A stretch of DNA of 49,365 nt from Myxococcales bacterium (GTDB lineage: Bacteria; Myxococcota_A; Polyangia; Polyangiales; Polyangiaceae), in assembly GCA_012514535.1 (NCBI GenBank), contig JAAZAA010000119.1:1-49365 (forward strand), written 5' to 3'. This document shows positions 27,420 through 35,392 of this stretch, piece after piece (the first letter of the stretch is position 1; every line of letters begins with the position of its first letter). The notes below the pieces were generated by a model. The model was not told the origin of the DNA. It made no database searches and saw nothing but the letters and a program-made list of their open reading frames with translations. The position numbers were made by a program, and so were the translations under genes.

Positions 27420-28487
27420 TCAGGCCGCCCGCTGGAGCGGCGCGTCCGCCTGGGGCGCCTGGGGCGCGCCCCCCGGTGCCCCACGGAGCATGGGGGGCCA
27501 GCTCTCGCTGAGGCCGAGGGCGACGCGGCGTCCGAGTTCGAAGCGCGTGACCGGGACGGTCGCCCAGAGGGCCGTCGCGCCCAGGGTGAGGCCCGCCAGC
27601 ACGTCGATCAGGTAATGCCAGCGGAGGAACATCGTCGCGCCGATGATGTTCAGTACGAAGAAGCTCACCGGCAGCCAGGTGTACTTGAAGGGGATGCGGT
27701 GCCGGTGGCGGAACGAGAACAGCGCGATGAACGTGGGCGCCGCCGTGTGGATCGACGGGAAAATGTCCTTTTGCGCACCCCCGGAGTCGACCGTCGTCAA
27801 CACCAGGTCCATCCACACGCCCTGGGGCAGCTGGCGCTCGAACTCGTCGGCCATCGCCAGGAAGGGACCGTAGCCGGGCACCAGCATGTAGAGGAGGTGT
27901 CCCGTACAGAAGACCACCAGCAGGCCGAAGGTGAACTCACCCAGGAGCTGCCGCTGGCGGCTGAGGAGGACGATCGGCAGGATGTGCGCCGCGAGGAGGA
28001 GGAAGTACCCGAAGTAGAAGAACGCGAACCACTCAGTCGTGGCCGGTGTCACCCAAGCGTCGAAGGCCATCGCTGGCTCGACGCCGAACAAGGCGAGGTC
28101 GAGGTGGTACAGGTCCCAGTCGAGGGTGTTCGGGTTCGCCACCGGGAGCAGGCGCCGCAGCATGAAATAGCTGAGCTGGACGACGCCGGTGATCGTCAGG
28201 CGGTAGAGGAGGCCCGCGGCGAAGGTGTTCTTCACCAGCTGCCCGCGGACCAGGACGAGCCCGAAGATCACGAAGGCCAGGAGCGTGGAGGTCTCCTGGA
28301 TGCAGATGTCCCGCTCGCGCCCGGGGACGCCCTGGAGCGCCGCGATGCAGAGGCACAGGACGTAGCCGAGGACGACGTAATCCTGGACGGCGAGCTCCCG
28401 CACGAGTCGCACCAGGCGACTGCTCTGGCTCAGGCCGTTCAACGCGCCCGCAGCGCGTGTGACAGGGGAGGGACTGGTGGAGTTCAT
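27420..28487 (-). CDS. PAP2-family membrane phosphatase / inositolphosphotransferase-like enzyme
   Basis: An integral membrane lipid-phosphate enzyme. The 355 residues contain about six hydrophobic helices. The acid phosphatase motifs lie between the last ones: FPSIHTAAPT (PSxHT box) at about 245-255 and RWHYLIDVLAG (His and Asp of motif C3) near 290-300. This layout matches the PAP2 branch related to Aur1/Ipt1 inositolphosphotransferases, so it may either release phosphate from a lipid or transfer a head group; sequence alone does not decide. The C-terminus is a Pro/Gly/Ala tail. No Shine-Dalgarno is seen before the ATG at 28487. Confidence 0.85.
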   Translation of the reverse strand: MNSTSPSPVTRAAGALNGLSQSSRLVRLVRELAVQDYVVLGYVLCLCIAALQGVPGRERDICIQETSTLLAFVIFGLVLVRGQLVKNTFAAGLLYRLTITGVVQLSYFMLRRLLPVANPNTLDWDLYHLDLALFGVEPAMAFDAWVTPATTEWFAFFYFGYFLLLAAHILPIVLLSRQRQLLGEFTFGLLVVFCTGHLLYMLVPGYGPFLAMADEFERQLPQGVWMDLVLTTVDSGGAQKDIFPSIHTAAPTFIALFSFRHRHRIPFKYTWLPVSFFVLNIIGATMFLRWHYLIDVLAGLTLGATALWATVPVTRFELGRRVALGLSESWPPMLRGAPGGAPQAPQADAPLQRAA

Positions 28488-28838
28488 CGGGAGGGGGGGC
28501 CCGGAACGAGCTTTCGGGACTTTGGGTCAGGACCCCCCGGGCGTCCAGGGCAAAACAGGCTTCGCCCCGTGTGTCCTACGTCGACTGTCGCGAGGGGTCG
28601 AGGTCGCCGTGTCGGTGCTCGAAGAGGCGGTCACGGAGGCCCTGTGGAGGAGACCCGATGGGGCGAGCCCCGTGGGTGACGTGCCGCGATCCACTCTCAC
28701 TCGACTAGAGCGGATGGGCTCGCCCATCGGGGGCCTCGTCCCCGCCTGAACTCTGCTCACGGAGCGACGCTCGCGCGTTCTCCTGGTCGAAGCGCGGCTT
28801 TCAGGCGAGCCGCCTGCCCTCGCGGGGCGTCTGCGGAG
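28488..28838. other. Intergenic stretch with a large inverted repeat
   Basis: About 350 bp upstream of the PAP2 gene and downstream of the zinc-ribbon gene, both on the minus strand. A frame on the plus strand is open for 96 codons but shows no domain and overlaps the PAP2 start. The main content is the inverted repeat at 28654-28731. Confidence 0.5.
28654..28731. repeat. Long inverted repeat with nested hairpin
   Basis: CCCGATGGGGCGAGCCC (28654-28670) is mirrored by GGGCTCGCCCATCGGG (28716-28731) with one extra G on the left arm and about 45 bp between. The right arm also folds by itself (GATGGGC/GCCCATC). It could be a terminator of the zinc-ribbon/Nudix operon or an mRNA structure upstream of the PAP2 gene. 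Confidence 0.6.
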
Positions 28839-29570
28839 CTATCGGTTGGCGCCTTCGTCCTGGGCGCGCTGAGCGCGGAGGCGCGCCGCCTCCTCGTCCT
28901 GTTCGTGCGCGTCCAGATCGTCGTGGATCTCGTCGAGGTCGGTGTCCGGAGCGACGCGGGTGGGGCCGAAGCTCTCATCGACGCGGAGGCGCAGCGGAGC
29001 GAGGCGATAGGTCACCTCGCCCGCGTCGGTGACCTCGCTCACGATCGAGTCATCCACGTTCAGCTCCGTCAGCAGCTGCTCCGTCTGGGGCAGGGGGAGC
29101 TCGAGATAACGAGCGATGTCCTGAGCCGTGAGATCCCGCCGGGCTCCGCCGAGCACGTCGCGGGCGGCGCTCAGCTGGGCGCGACGCAGCGCTTCGTTCC
29201 CTGCGGCGAGGGCGCGGCGCCGCCGACGCCAGGCCAAAAACGCCGCGACCCAGGGGATGCTGCCGAGCAGGAGGAAGATCGCGCTGGTGAGGGTCGACGC
29301 GCTGAACACGAGCAGGCCGATCGTGACCAGGAGCAAGAAGATCGATCCGATCGCCCCCGACAGGAGGGCGAGCCCCAACCACAGCCAGGCCACGCGGCGG
29401 CGCTGACGTGCCTCGACGAGGTGAGCCACCTCGTTGCCCCCCAGCACCATGCGCCGATCCCGGATGACGACCCGCGGTCCTCCACAGATCCGGCAGCGCA
29501 GCCCGCCCTGACGAGCGGGCACGACGCCGACGCTCGCGCGGCAGTGGGGGCAGCGATCTTGCCCGCTCAT
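28839..29570 (-). CDS. Membrane protein with zinc ribbon and winged-helix-like domain
   Basis: No known function. Residues 1-30 hold a four-Cys zinc ribbon (CPHC ... CRIC). Two or three transmembrane helices follow (about 60-115: WLWLGLALLSGAIGSIFLLL and following hydrophobic stretches), then a basic RRRRR turn. Residues ~140-195 look like a winged helix (LTAQDIARYLELPLPQTEQLL, then strands VSEVTDAGEVTYRL). The tail is acidic. I infer a membrane-bound protein with both ends in the cytoplasm, perhaps a regulator. Its ATG overlaps the end of the Nudix gene by 4 nt (ATGA), so the two are translationally coupled. Confidence 0.72.
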   Translation of the reverse strand: MSGQDRCPHCRASVGVVPARQGGLRCRICGGPRVVIRDRRMVLGGNEVAHLVEARQRRRVAWLWLGLALLSGAIGSIFLLLVTIGLLVFSASTLTSAIFLLLGSIPWVAAFLAWRRRRRALAAGNEALRRAQLSAARDVLGGARRDLTAQDIARYLELPLPQTEQLLTELNVDDSIVSEVTDAGEVTYRLAPLRLRVDESFGPTRVAPDTDLDEIHDDLDAHEQDEEAARLRAQRAQDEGANR

Positions 29571-30313
29571 CGCGGCGGCTCCTCGGATAGGGCCTCTCGA
29601 CCCGGGCCGGGCGCTGCGCCGTCAAGCACCTCGAGGAAGGTCGAAATCATCCGGTGGGTGAGCCCCCAGACCACACGCCCCTCGACGCTCCAGGCGGGCA
29701 GACGCGCTCGTGCGTTGCGGCTGCCTGGGATCGGGTAGTCGACGACGGTGTCCCACGCGCCGCTGGCGAGCCCCGCGAGCGGAACCCAGAGGGCCTCGGC
29801 GACCTCGTAGTTCGTGCAGAGGGGCGCCTCGTCCAGAAGATGGAAGATCAACGGCACCACCGTCATCCCGACGCTGCGGCCTCGGGCCATGGCGGGTACG
29901 GGGGGGAGACGCCCGATGAGCCGCGCGCAACGGTCCAGGGAGAGGCCCACCTCCTCGAAAGTTTCTCGTACGGCCGTATCCAGGATGGTGGCGTCGCCGG
30001 GATCTTCGCGCCCGCCGGGCAGCGCCATTTGGCCTGACCAGGGGTCGTTGGGGTGCTCCGCCCGGCGGATGAGCAGTAGCTCCGCGCCTGCCGCCTCTGG
30101 CGCGCGGAGCTCGACCGGGCGCTCGAAGACGCTCTCCTCGAGGGCGCCCCGCTGCTCCCGAACGACGAGGGCGACGGCCGCTCTCGAGCCGCTCGCGCCG
30201 ACCTCCTGAGGCCGGAGGAGGGTCGGCGCGAGGGCGGCGCAGATCCGGTCGAGGGTCGGCGCGCTCGAAGGGACGAGCGAGGGCGCTGGAGGGTTTCCAG
30301 CCGCTACAACCAT
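29567..30313 (-). CDS. Nudix hydrolase, CoA pyrophosphatase-like
   Basis: Nudix enzymes split nucleoside diphosphates linked to another group. The Nudix box is complete at residues ~100-122: GGREDPGDATILDTAVRETF followed by EEVGL, with all metal-binding Glu in place. The sequence before it (HPNDPWSGQMALPGG) resembles the CoA-pyrophosphatase branch (NudL), which hydrolyses CoA to 3',5'-ADP and phosphopantetheine. The substrate is not proved. At 248 residues it is slightly long, with a Pro-rich N-terminal ~20 residues. It is the upstream member of a two-gene operon with the zinc-ribbon membrane protein, overlapping it by 4 nt. It is divergent from the DUF2330 gene. Confidence 0.88.
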   Translation of the reverse strand: MVVAAGNPPAPSLVPSSAPTLDRICAALAPTLLRPQEVGASGSRAAVALVVREQRGALEESVFERPVELRAPEAAGAELLLIRRAEHPNDPWSGQMALPGGREDPGDATILDTAVRETFEEVGLSLDRCARLIGRLPPVPAMARGRSVGMTVVPLIFHLLDEAPLCTNYEVAEALWVPLAGLASGAWDTVVDYPIPGSRNARARLPAWSVEGRVVWGLTHRMISTFLEVLDGAAPGPGREALSEEPPR

Positions 30314-30380
30314 GGTCCTGCCATCGTGGCCCGGCTGGGGTGCGGCGGCAATCGGACGTTTTCGTCTGCGGAAGTTCTGT

Positions 30381-30386
30381 TAGCCT
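30381..30386 (+). promoter_or_regulatory. -10-like TAGCCT box just before the DUF2330 gene
   Basis: TAGCCT is followed after 8 nt by the ATG at 30395, with no Shine-Dalgarno between. This copies the spacing at 12331 and 17485. A TTTTCG at 30359-30364 is a weak -35 candidate, 16 bp upstream. Confidence 0.35.
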
Positions 30387-30394
30387 CGGCCCCG

Positions 30395-32170
30395 ATGTCG
30401 AGGACGACTGCCACGGGCCCGTCACACGAATCTCGCTCCCGGAGGAGGGCGCTGCTGCGTCCTGCGCTCACGCTCCTCGGGCTGGGGGCTCTGCTTGGCG
30501 CACCCCGAGTGGCCGAGGCGACCCCCGTCCTGTTCGCGGGCAAGGGGGAGAAGCTGGCGAACCACTCGGCCCACGTCGTGATCATGAAGAGCGGCAAGCT
30601 CACTGCGGTCACGGTGATGCCGGACTACGAGGGGCCCATCCAGCCCTTCGCCTTGATCAGCGTCGTGCCCGGCGACGTGACCGCGGATCGCCTGACCACC
30701 CTCAAGCGTGAGTTCGTGGATCGGGTCGACACCGTCAGCGCGCCCCGCTTCGCGGAGTTCTGGGAGATGGATCCCTGCGAGAGCGGCAAGGCCGAGCAGG
30801 AGTGGGAGCGGGACCTCACCGCCAGCGACTCCGGGGCGTTCCTCGGCGTGCTCAAGACCGATCCCACGAAGAAGGTCGCCAAGGAGCTGCTGCTCGACGT
30901 CGATGCGCAGCAGAAGGAAGGCGAGTATCAGCTCGACGTGCTCTCCTCCTGGGAGGAGCTGTCGAAGTGGCTCGGCGCCAAGGGCTTCCAGGCGCCGGCG
31001 GGGGCCCAGGAGGCGCTGCAGCCGTACCTCGCGGCGGGCCAGAAGATCCTGGTGGCCAACGTGGACTCGAACCGCATCGAGCTCGTGGGTGGTGATCGGG
31101 CACAGCTGTCTCCCGTGCGTTTCTGGACGGAGCAGCCCTACGACACGGTCCCCGCCCGCCTCGGGATCCCCTCGAGCCCCGGGAAGCAGGAGCTGTTCCT
31201 CTATGTGCTGGCGCCCGACTCCCGCTACCAGGTGACGAACTACCCCACGAAGTTCGCGCCGACCAACCTCACCGTCGACTTCAAGGTGAAGGAGCGGATG
31301 GGTGAGTTCTACGCGGGGCTCCACGACCTGTTCTTGGAGAAGAACCCGGGGACGTTTCTGGCGGAGTTCGTGTGGGACTCCCGCGGTTGCGGGCAGCCCT
31401 GCGCGGGAGACGCGCTGCTGCCCCACGAGCTCCTGAGCCTCGGCGGAGACGCCTTCGACGCGAAGCTGCCGGAAGCGGACGTCCGTCCCGATCCCGGACC
31501 GCCCAGCGACGAGGAGCAGCAGGCCTTCGAGGCGACCCTCGCGGGCAAGTCCGCCAAGGAGAAGGCGGAGGCCAAGAAGGCGTGGGAGGAGGAGCGCAGG
31601 GAGCTCGCCGCTCGCCGCGCGCTGCTCGAACGTCATCAGTACGTGCTCACGCGCTTGCACTATCGCTACGGCAAGGAAGAGCTCCCGAAGGATCCCGCGC
31701 TCGGCGCGAGCTCGGGCGCCATCGAGGGAGGCGTCGCGCTCCCCGAGGGCAAGGAGGGAGCGGCCAGCACGGACGTGAAGTCCGCGGAGCGCAATCGCTT
31801 CCAGACGCGCTACAACAGCCTGCACCCGAACATCAAAGTGGTGGAGTGTGAGAACCCCGAGCCCTACCGCTGGGGGAAGGCGCCGCGCACCTACCGCGGC
31901 CTCCGCAAGATCTGGGTGGCCGAAGATCTGACCCGGAAGAACCGCACGCAGATCGATCCGACGGAGGTGGTGCTCACCAGCGTGGCCGAGCTCGGGCTCG
32001 GCGCGAAGGGCGCGGAGCCCGCGTCGGTGGAGACGCCCGCGGACGCCGAAGAGAAGAAGGAGAGCGCCTGCGGCTGCCGCACGGTGGGCGGGGGCGCAGG
32101 GGGCTTCGGCGCCATCGGTGCTGCCGGAGCGGGGCTCCTGGCCTGGCTGCGGCGGCGCCGAGCGCGCTGA
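30395..32170 (+). CDS. DUF2330 domain protein with MYXO-CTERM-like sorting tail
   Basis: The function of DUF2330 proteins is unknown. From the ATG at 30395 (591 aa) there is an Arg-rich start and a signal peptide (LLRPALTLLGLGALL, cleavage after VAEA). The DUF2330 region begins at the mature N-terminus with VVIMKSGKLTAVTVMPDYEG and IQPFALISVVPGDV, and continues for ~350 residues. An Ala/Glu/Lys-rich helical stretch (about 390-440) follows. The C-terminus has ESACGCRTVGGG, a Gly/Ala-rich hydrophobic helix and RRRRAR. This Cys, helix, Arg-cluster pattern is that of MYXO-CTERM, believed to sort and anchor proteins at the cell surface. An upstream in-frame GTG at 30326 is unlikely. Confidence 0.87.
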   Translation: MSRTTATGPSHESRSRRRALLRPALTLLGLGALLGAPRVAEATPVLFAGKGEKLANHSAHVVIMKSGKLTAVTVMPDYEGPIQPFALISVVPGDVTADRLTTLKREFVDRVDTVSAPRFAEFWEMDPCESGKAEQEWERDLTASDSGAFLGVLKTDPTKKVAKELLLDVDAQQKEGEYQLDVLSSWEELSKWLGAKGFQAPAGAQEALQPYLAAGQKILVANVDSNRIELVGGDRAQLSPVRFWTEQPYDTVPARLGIPSSPGKQELFLYVLAPDSRYQVTNYPTKFAPTNLTVDFKVKERMGEFYAGLHDLFLEKNPGTFLAEFVWDSRGCGQPCAGDALLPHELLSLGGDAFDAKLPEADVRPDPGPPSDEEQQAFEATLAGKSAKEKAEAKKAWEEERRELAARRALLERHQYVLTRLHYRYGKEELPKDPALGASSGAIEGGVALPEGKEGAASTDVKSAERNRFQTRYNSLHPNIKVVECENPEPYRWGKAPRTYRGLRKIWVAEDLTRKNRTQIDPTEVVLTSVAELGLGAKGAEPASVETPADAEEKKESACGCRTVGGGAGGFGAIGAAGAGLLAWLRRRRAR

Positions 32171-32203
32171 GCGAGCAGGGCACCGTCTACGAGCAGGCCC
32201 CCC

Positions 32204-32237
32204 CACGGAGACGCCACATCAGCCGGGCGTCTCCGTG
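32204..32237. terminator. Perfect 12-bp hairpin between convergent genes
   Basis: CACGGAGACGCC (32204-32215) pairs exactly with GGCGTCTCCGTG (32226-32237) around a 10-nt loop; outer GCCCCCC/GGGGGC tracts could lengthen it. It lies 33 bp past the DUF2330 stop and may serve both that gene and the minus-strand small lipoprotein gene. Confidence 0.65.
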
Positions 32238-32328
32238 AGGCATGGGGGCGACACGAGCGCGAGGGCCGCGGCGGACGTCGCACGGGGAGGCGGGCGCCAG
32301 GGACGCACCTCCCCGCGGTCGGAGCAAG

Positions 32329-32637
32329 TCAGTGGTGGTGGTCGTGGCCGCCCTGGCCGCCTTGCCCGCCCTGACCGCCAGCGCCGCCGTTCCCCTGGAC
32401 CTTGGCCGTGCAGAAGTCGACGCACTCCTGGCGTCGTGCTCGGCACACGGCGTCCTCGTTGTCGTGGGCGACGAGGTGACACTCGGCGGCGAGATCGTCG
32501 CTGCCGTCATCGGCGTCGTGGCACACCTCGTTGATGTCCGCGCAGGCCGACTCCGTCCCGACGTGGGGGTCGTCGTCGTTCGAGCAGGCGAAGACGCTGA
32601 GCAACAGACACAGGGGCAAGAGGCGTAGACGAGACAT
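32329..32637 (-). CDS. Small Cys-rich predicted lipoprotein with His tail
   Basis: The 102-residue protein begins MSRLRLLPLCLLLSVFAC with a clean lipobox. The mature part is acidic and carries five cysteines spaced for two disulfides (ACADINEVC ... ECHLVAH ... CRARRQECVDFC), with His among them. It ends in GGQGG repeats and the tail GHDHHH. Cys/His spacing and the tail suggest metal binding, which is inference only. A GGAG lies 7 nt before the ATG at 32637, so the start is well supported. It is monocistronic, convergent with the DUF2330 gene. Confidence 0.75.
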   Translation of the reverse strand: MSRLRLLPLCLLLSVFACSNDDDPHVGTESACADINEVCHDADDGSDDLAAECHLVAHDNEDAVCRARRQECVDFCTAKVQGNGGAGGQGGQGGQGGHDHHH

Positions 32638-32814
32638 GAGACAGCTCCAGTTGGCCCCGGAGGGGCGATTGAACTCGAGGGGCGCGCGGAGCCTCGAGGG
32701 GAGGCCTCCGCGCGCCGCACGTGACGGAGGTGCCGTTGCAGGGTCACCTCGAACCTGTCCCGTCTATGCGAGATCGGGGGATGACTCAATGCGACAGGAT
32801 GTCGCAGCGCGGCG

Positions 32815-33960
32815 TCACAGGGGCGCGGTGACCCCGGGCGTGCCCTTCTGGTGGAAATACGCGCGCAGGAGGTCGCGGGCGACCTGGTTGGCCTTTCGGT
32901 GCCACTCGTCGGGGTTCTGCAGGAGCACGCTCACGATGATCTCGGGGCTGCGGCTCGGTGCGAATCCGACGAACCAGCTGGAGGTGGGGCTCGTCGCGGT
33001 GGGCTTCAAGGTCCCCGTCTTGCCAGCGACCTGGACGCGGCCGAGGTAGCTACGCCCACGCTCGTCCTGAAACGCCTCGGCGGACGTGCCGCTGCGCACG
33101 GTGACCTCGAGCATGCGCGTGAGCTGCTGCGCGGTGCGGGCGCTGAAGGCCGTCCGCAGGGAACCGGGGGGCTCCTCCGCGGGCTCCGAGGGCGCGGTGA
33201 GGTGGAGCGGGAGGACCTGCCCGCCTCGGGTGATCGTGTACATGATCTGCGCCGCCCCGAGCACCGACAGGTGGCTGTTCTGGAAGCCCGCGGCGGTGCG
33301 CGCGAACGCCAGGTCGTTGTAGGGGACCTCCAGCTTGCCGAGGCGCGCGGGAGCGTCGAAGGGGAGGGGCTGGTTGAAGCCGATGGCCTCCGCGACCTCG
33401 AGGAGGTCGGTGCGCATGAGCTTCTGCGTGGCGAGCTGGGCGAAGACGGCGTTCCTGCTGTGCCCGAGCGCCTGCGACAGGGGCGAGCACACCGCGCCCT
33501 TGCCGCGGGCGGGCTCGAGGTGTTTGCGCTCGATGCGGCGCAGGCCTCCATCGATGCACACGCTCTGCGTCGGGGAGACCGTCGTCCGCTCGTAGAGGGC
33601 CGCGGTGGTCACGATCTTGAACACGCTGGCGGCGGGCGCGACCGGATCGAACAACAGGCTGCCCCCCGAAGACGAGCCGATCTCCGCGAGGGCCAGGACG
33701 GCTCCGGAGGTGGCGTCGATGAGCGCGGCCGCTCCTGCTACGGGGCGGGCATTGCGGAGCAGCTGCTTCGTCGTCCGCTGCAGCCCGGGCTGGAGCGTCA
33801 GGGTGACCTGCTCTCCGTCCACACGGCGAGCGAGGGCCACGTCGCCGCTCCACTGCGTCGTGCCCCAGCGGATCTGCTCCGAGGGCGGGGCCGCGGCGGC
33901 GCCGAGGCAAATTCCACCCCATGCGACGAGCAGCCGGAGGGTCGGCGCGCGGAGCTTCAT
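32815..33960 (-). CDS. Penicillin-binding transpeptidase-domain protein, exported
   Basis: A D,D-transpeptidase-like enzyme of peptidoglycan crosslinking. From the ATG at 33960 (381 aa) there is a signal (LRLLVAWGGICLGAAAA), then directly the transpeptidase domain. All three active-site motifs are present: Ser112-Val-Phe-Lys115, Ser167-Arg-Asn169 and Lys313-Thr-Gly-Thr. It resembles the catalytic half of class B PBPs, but the N-terminal dimerisation domain and the membrane anchor are absent, so it may be a free or loosely bound periplasmic protein. A class D-like penicillin-recognising enzyme is an alternative. A longer frame starts at 34089 but adds only non-signal residues. No cell-division gene lies beside it. 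Confidence 0.83.
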   Translation of the reverse strand: MKLRAPTLRLLVAWGGICLGAAAAPPSEQIRWGTTQWSGDVALARRVDGEQVTLTLQPGLQRTTKQLLRNARPVAGAAALIDATSGAVLALAEIGSSSGGSLLFDPVAPAASVFKIVTTAALYERTTVSPTQSVCIDGGLRRIERKHLEPARGKGAVCSPLSQALGHSRNAVFAQLATQKLMRTDLLEVAEAIGFNQPLPFDAPARLGKLEVPYNDLAFARTAAGFQNSHLSVLGAAQIMYTITRGGQVLPLHLTAPSEPAEEPPGSLRTAFSARTAQQLTRMLEVTVRSGTSAEAFQDERGRSYLGRVQVAGKTGTLKPTATSPTSSWFVGFAPSRSPEIIVSVLLQNPDEWHRKANQVARDLLRAYFHQKGTPGVTAPL

Positions 33961-34208
33961 GGCTACTTGGTACGTAGCGCACCGAAATGGGCCAACTTCT
34001 CGGGCGAGGAGGTTCTTCGGAGCGACGCCTCCCCGGGCCGGGCAGCGCACGAAGCCGTCTGCGGGGAGGGAGGCCGCGGCGCACTTCATGAAGTGAAGCG
34101 GTCTTCGGCCGAATGGAGGTGAAGGTATGGAGGTGTGGTTGAGTGTGTGCGAAGTTGGCCCCGCTGGGGCGCTCGCCCCAGGATCGGCGACGAAAATGGA
34201 GGTCGAGG

Positions 34209-34544
34209 ATGGAACGCAGGGTAGGTCTACGCGGCCGGACGGATTTCCAGGTGCTGGCCCGCAGCGGGGAGCTGGGTCAGCTGTGTCGGGGGATTGAGAT
34301 CTCCCCCTCGGGCATCGTCATCTGCCGGGGGCGCCCCGTGGACCGATGGCGTGACGAGCCCCTCTATCTCCAGCTCGAGCTGCGCCTCCCCGAACGGGTC
34401 GTACCTCTCCGGGCCTTGGCGCGCCCCGTCTGGTCCTTCGGATCCCATCAGGCCCTGCGTTTCGTGCGCATCTCCGACGTGGACCGCCTCACCCTCGCGG
34501 AGCACCTCGACCTCTTGCATCACCGTGGCGTCCCGCTCAACTGA
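34209..34544 (+). CDS. PilZ-like domain protein, 111 aa
   Basis: PilZ domains bind c-di-GMP and pass the signal to motility or secretion machines. The fold is suggested by the N-terminal Arg-rich stretch (MERRVGLRGRTDFQVL), then RGIEISPSGIVICRG, which stands where PilZ has (D/N)xSxxG but with Glu in the first position, and the following strands. The key residues are thus only partly conserved and c-di-GMP binding is uncertain. GGAGG lies 7 nt before the ATG at 34209, which fixes the start. A coiled-coil lipoprotein gene follows 31 bp downstream. Confidence 0.6.
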   Translation: MERRVGLRGRTDFQVLARSGELGQLCRGIEISPSGIVICRGRPVDRWRDEPLYLQLELRLPERVVPLRALARPVWSFGSHQALRFVRISDVDRLTLAEHLDLLHHRGVPLN

Positions 34545-34575
34545 GCGGAGCCGACCCCCCCTCCAGAGAGACCGC

Positions 34576-35280
34576 ATGCGTCATTTCCTCCACTCGACCT
34601 CTCCCCTCCTCCCACTCCGCTGGATGGCGTCGGGGGTGCCCAGCGCGCTCCACAGGTTCCTCGTGGTGCGCAGCTTGTCCGCGGCCGTCGTCCTGGCCGG
34701 CTGCGTCCCGGTGGCGAAGTACGAAGAGGCCCAGTCCGCGACGGAGGTCGCCCAGGAGGCGGAGCGCCGGACGGCGGCGCGGCTCGCCGAGGTGGAAGCC
34801 GCTCTGGAGGCTCTCCAGGAAGCACACGCCGCCGCGCAGGGGCGCTTGGCCGAGTACGACGCCGAGGCGTCCCAGGCCGCCCTGGACCGGGCCCACCTCG
34901 AGCAACAGCGCGACGAGCACGCGGAGCTGGTGAACCAGCTCCGCTCCGAGCTCGAGCGGGTGGGGGAGCACCTCCGCGTCTACTCGCAGGATCGCACCGC
35001 CTTGAGTGAGCGCCTCGAAGCGGCCCAGACGGAGATCGAACGCCTTCAGACCCGCTTGGAGGAGCTCCGAGAAGCGTCGCGGCCGACCGCCGAGGAGGAG
35101 CAGGGCGTCCACGACCCCTCCGAGCCCGACGGCCCCGCCGGGACGTCGCCGCAGGCCCCCTCGACGGCGGGCTCGCGCGCTCCCCAGCCGCCCCCCGAGA
35201 GCGTCTCACCCGAGAGCGTCTCACCCGAGCAGCGGCCGCGCAGCTCGGACGCGGCCCAGGGCCCGGCGAGCGAGGGCTGA
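34576..35280 (+). CDS. Coiled-coil predicted lipoprotein
   Basis: From the ATG at 34576 (234 aa) there is a long signal with a hydrophobic core (LVVRSLSAAVVLAGC) ending in a good lipobox; an in-frame ATG at 34624 would shorten the leader. Residues ~50-160 are an almost unbroken heptad coiled coil rich in Ala/Glu/Arg (RRTAARLAEVEAALEALQEA, SERLEAAQTEIERLQTRLEE). The C-terminus is a Pro/Ser/Glu tail with the short repeat ESVSP. I infer a periplasmic rod or spacer, similar in plan to small coiled-coil lipoproteins of the envelope. No enzymatic motif. Its stop codon lies inside a tandem duplication. Confidence 0.72.
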   Translation: MRHFLHSTSPLLPLRWMASGVPSALHRFLVVRSLSAAVVLAGCVPVAKYEEAQSATEVAQEAERRTAARLAEVEAALEALQEAHAAAQGRLAEYDAEASQAALDRAHLEQQRDEHAELVNQLRSELERVGEHLRVYSQDRTALSERLEAAQTEIERLQTRLEELREASRPTAEEEQGVHDPSEPDGPAGTSPQAPSTAGSRAPQPPPESVSPESVSPEQRPRSSDAAQGPASEG

Positions 35281-35309
35281 GGCAGGTGCCGGCGAGCGAG
35301 GGCCGAGGC
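35263..35309. repeat. 21-bp direct duplication spanning a stop codon
   Basis: CCGGCGAGCGAGGG plus 7 nt at 35263-35283 recurs at 35289-35309 with one change, offset 26 bp. The first copy carries the TGA stop of the coiled-coil lipoprotein gene; the change turns the corresponding TGA into CGA in the second. Confidence 0.8.
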
Positions 35310-35392
35310 CCTGGTGACTCAGCGTCCGTTCAGCGCCGGCTCACCGCGGCGCCGCGGGAGCGACGCTCCGACGAGCTCGGTGCGCCCGCGGG

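Noticed and set aside
28459-28749. 96-codon plus-strand frame upstream of the PAP2 gene
   Set aside because: It overlaps the PAP2 start on the opposite strand, has no ribosome site, and includes the inverted repeat.
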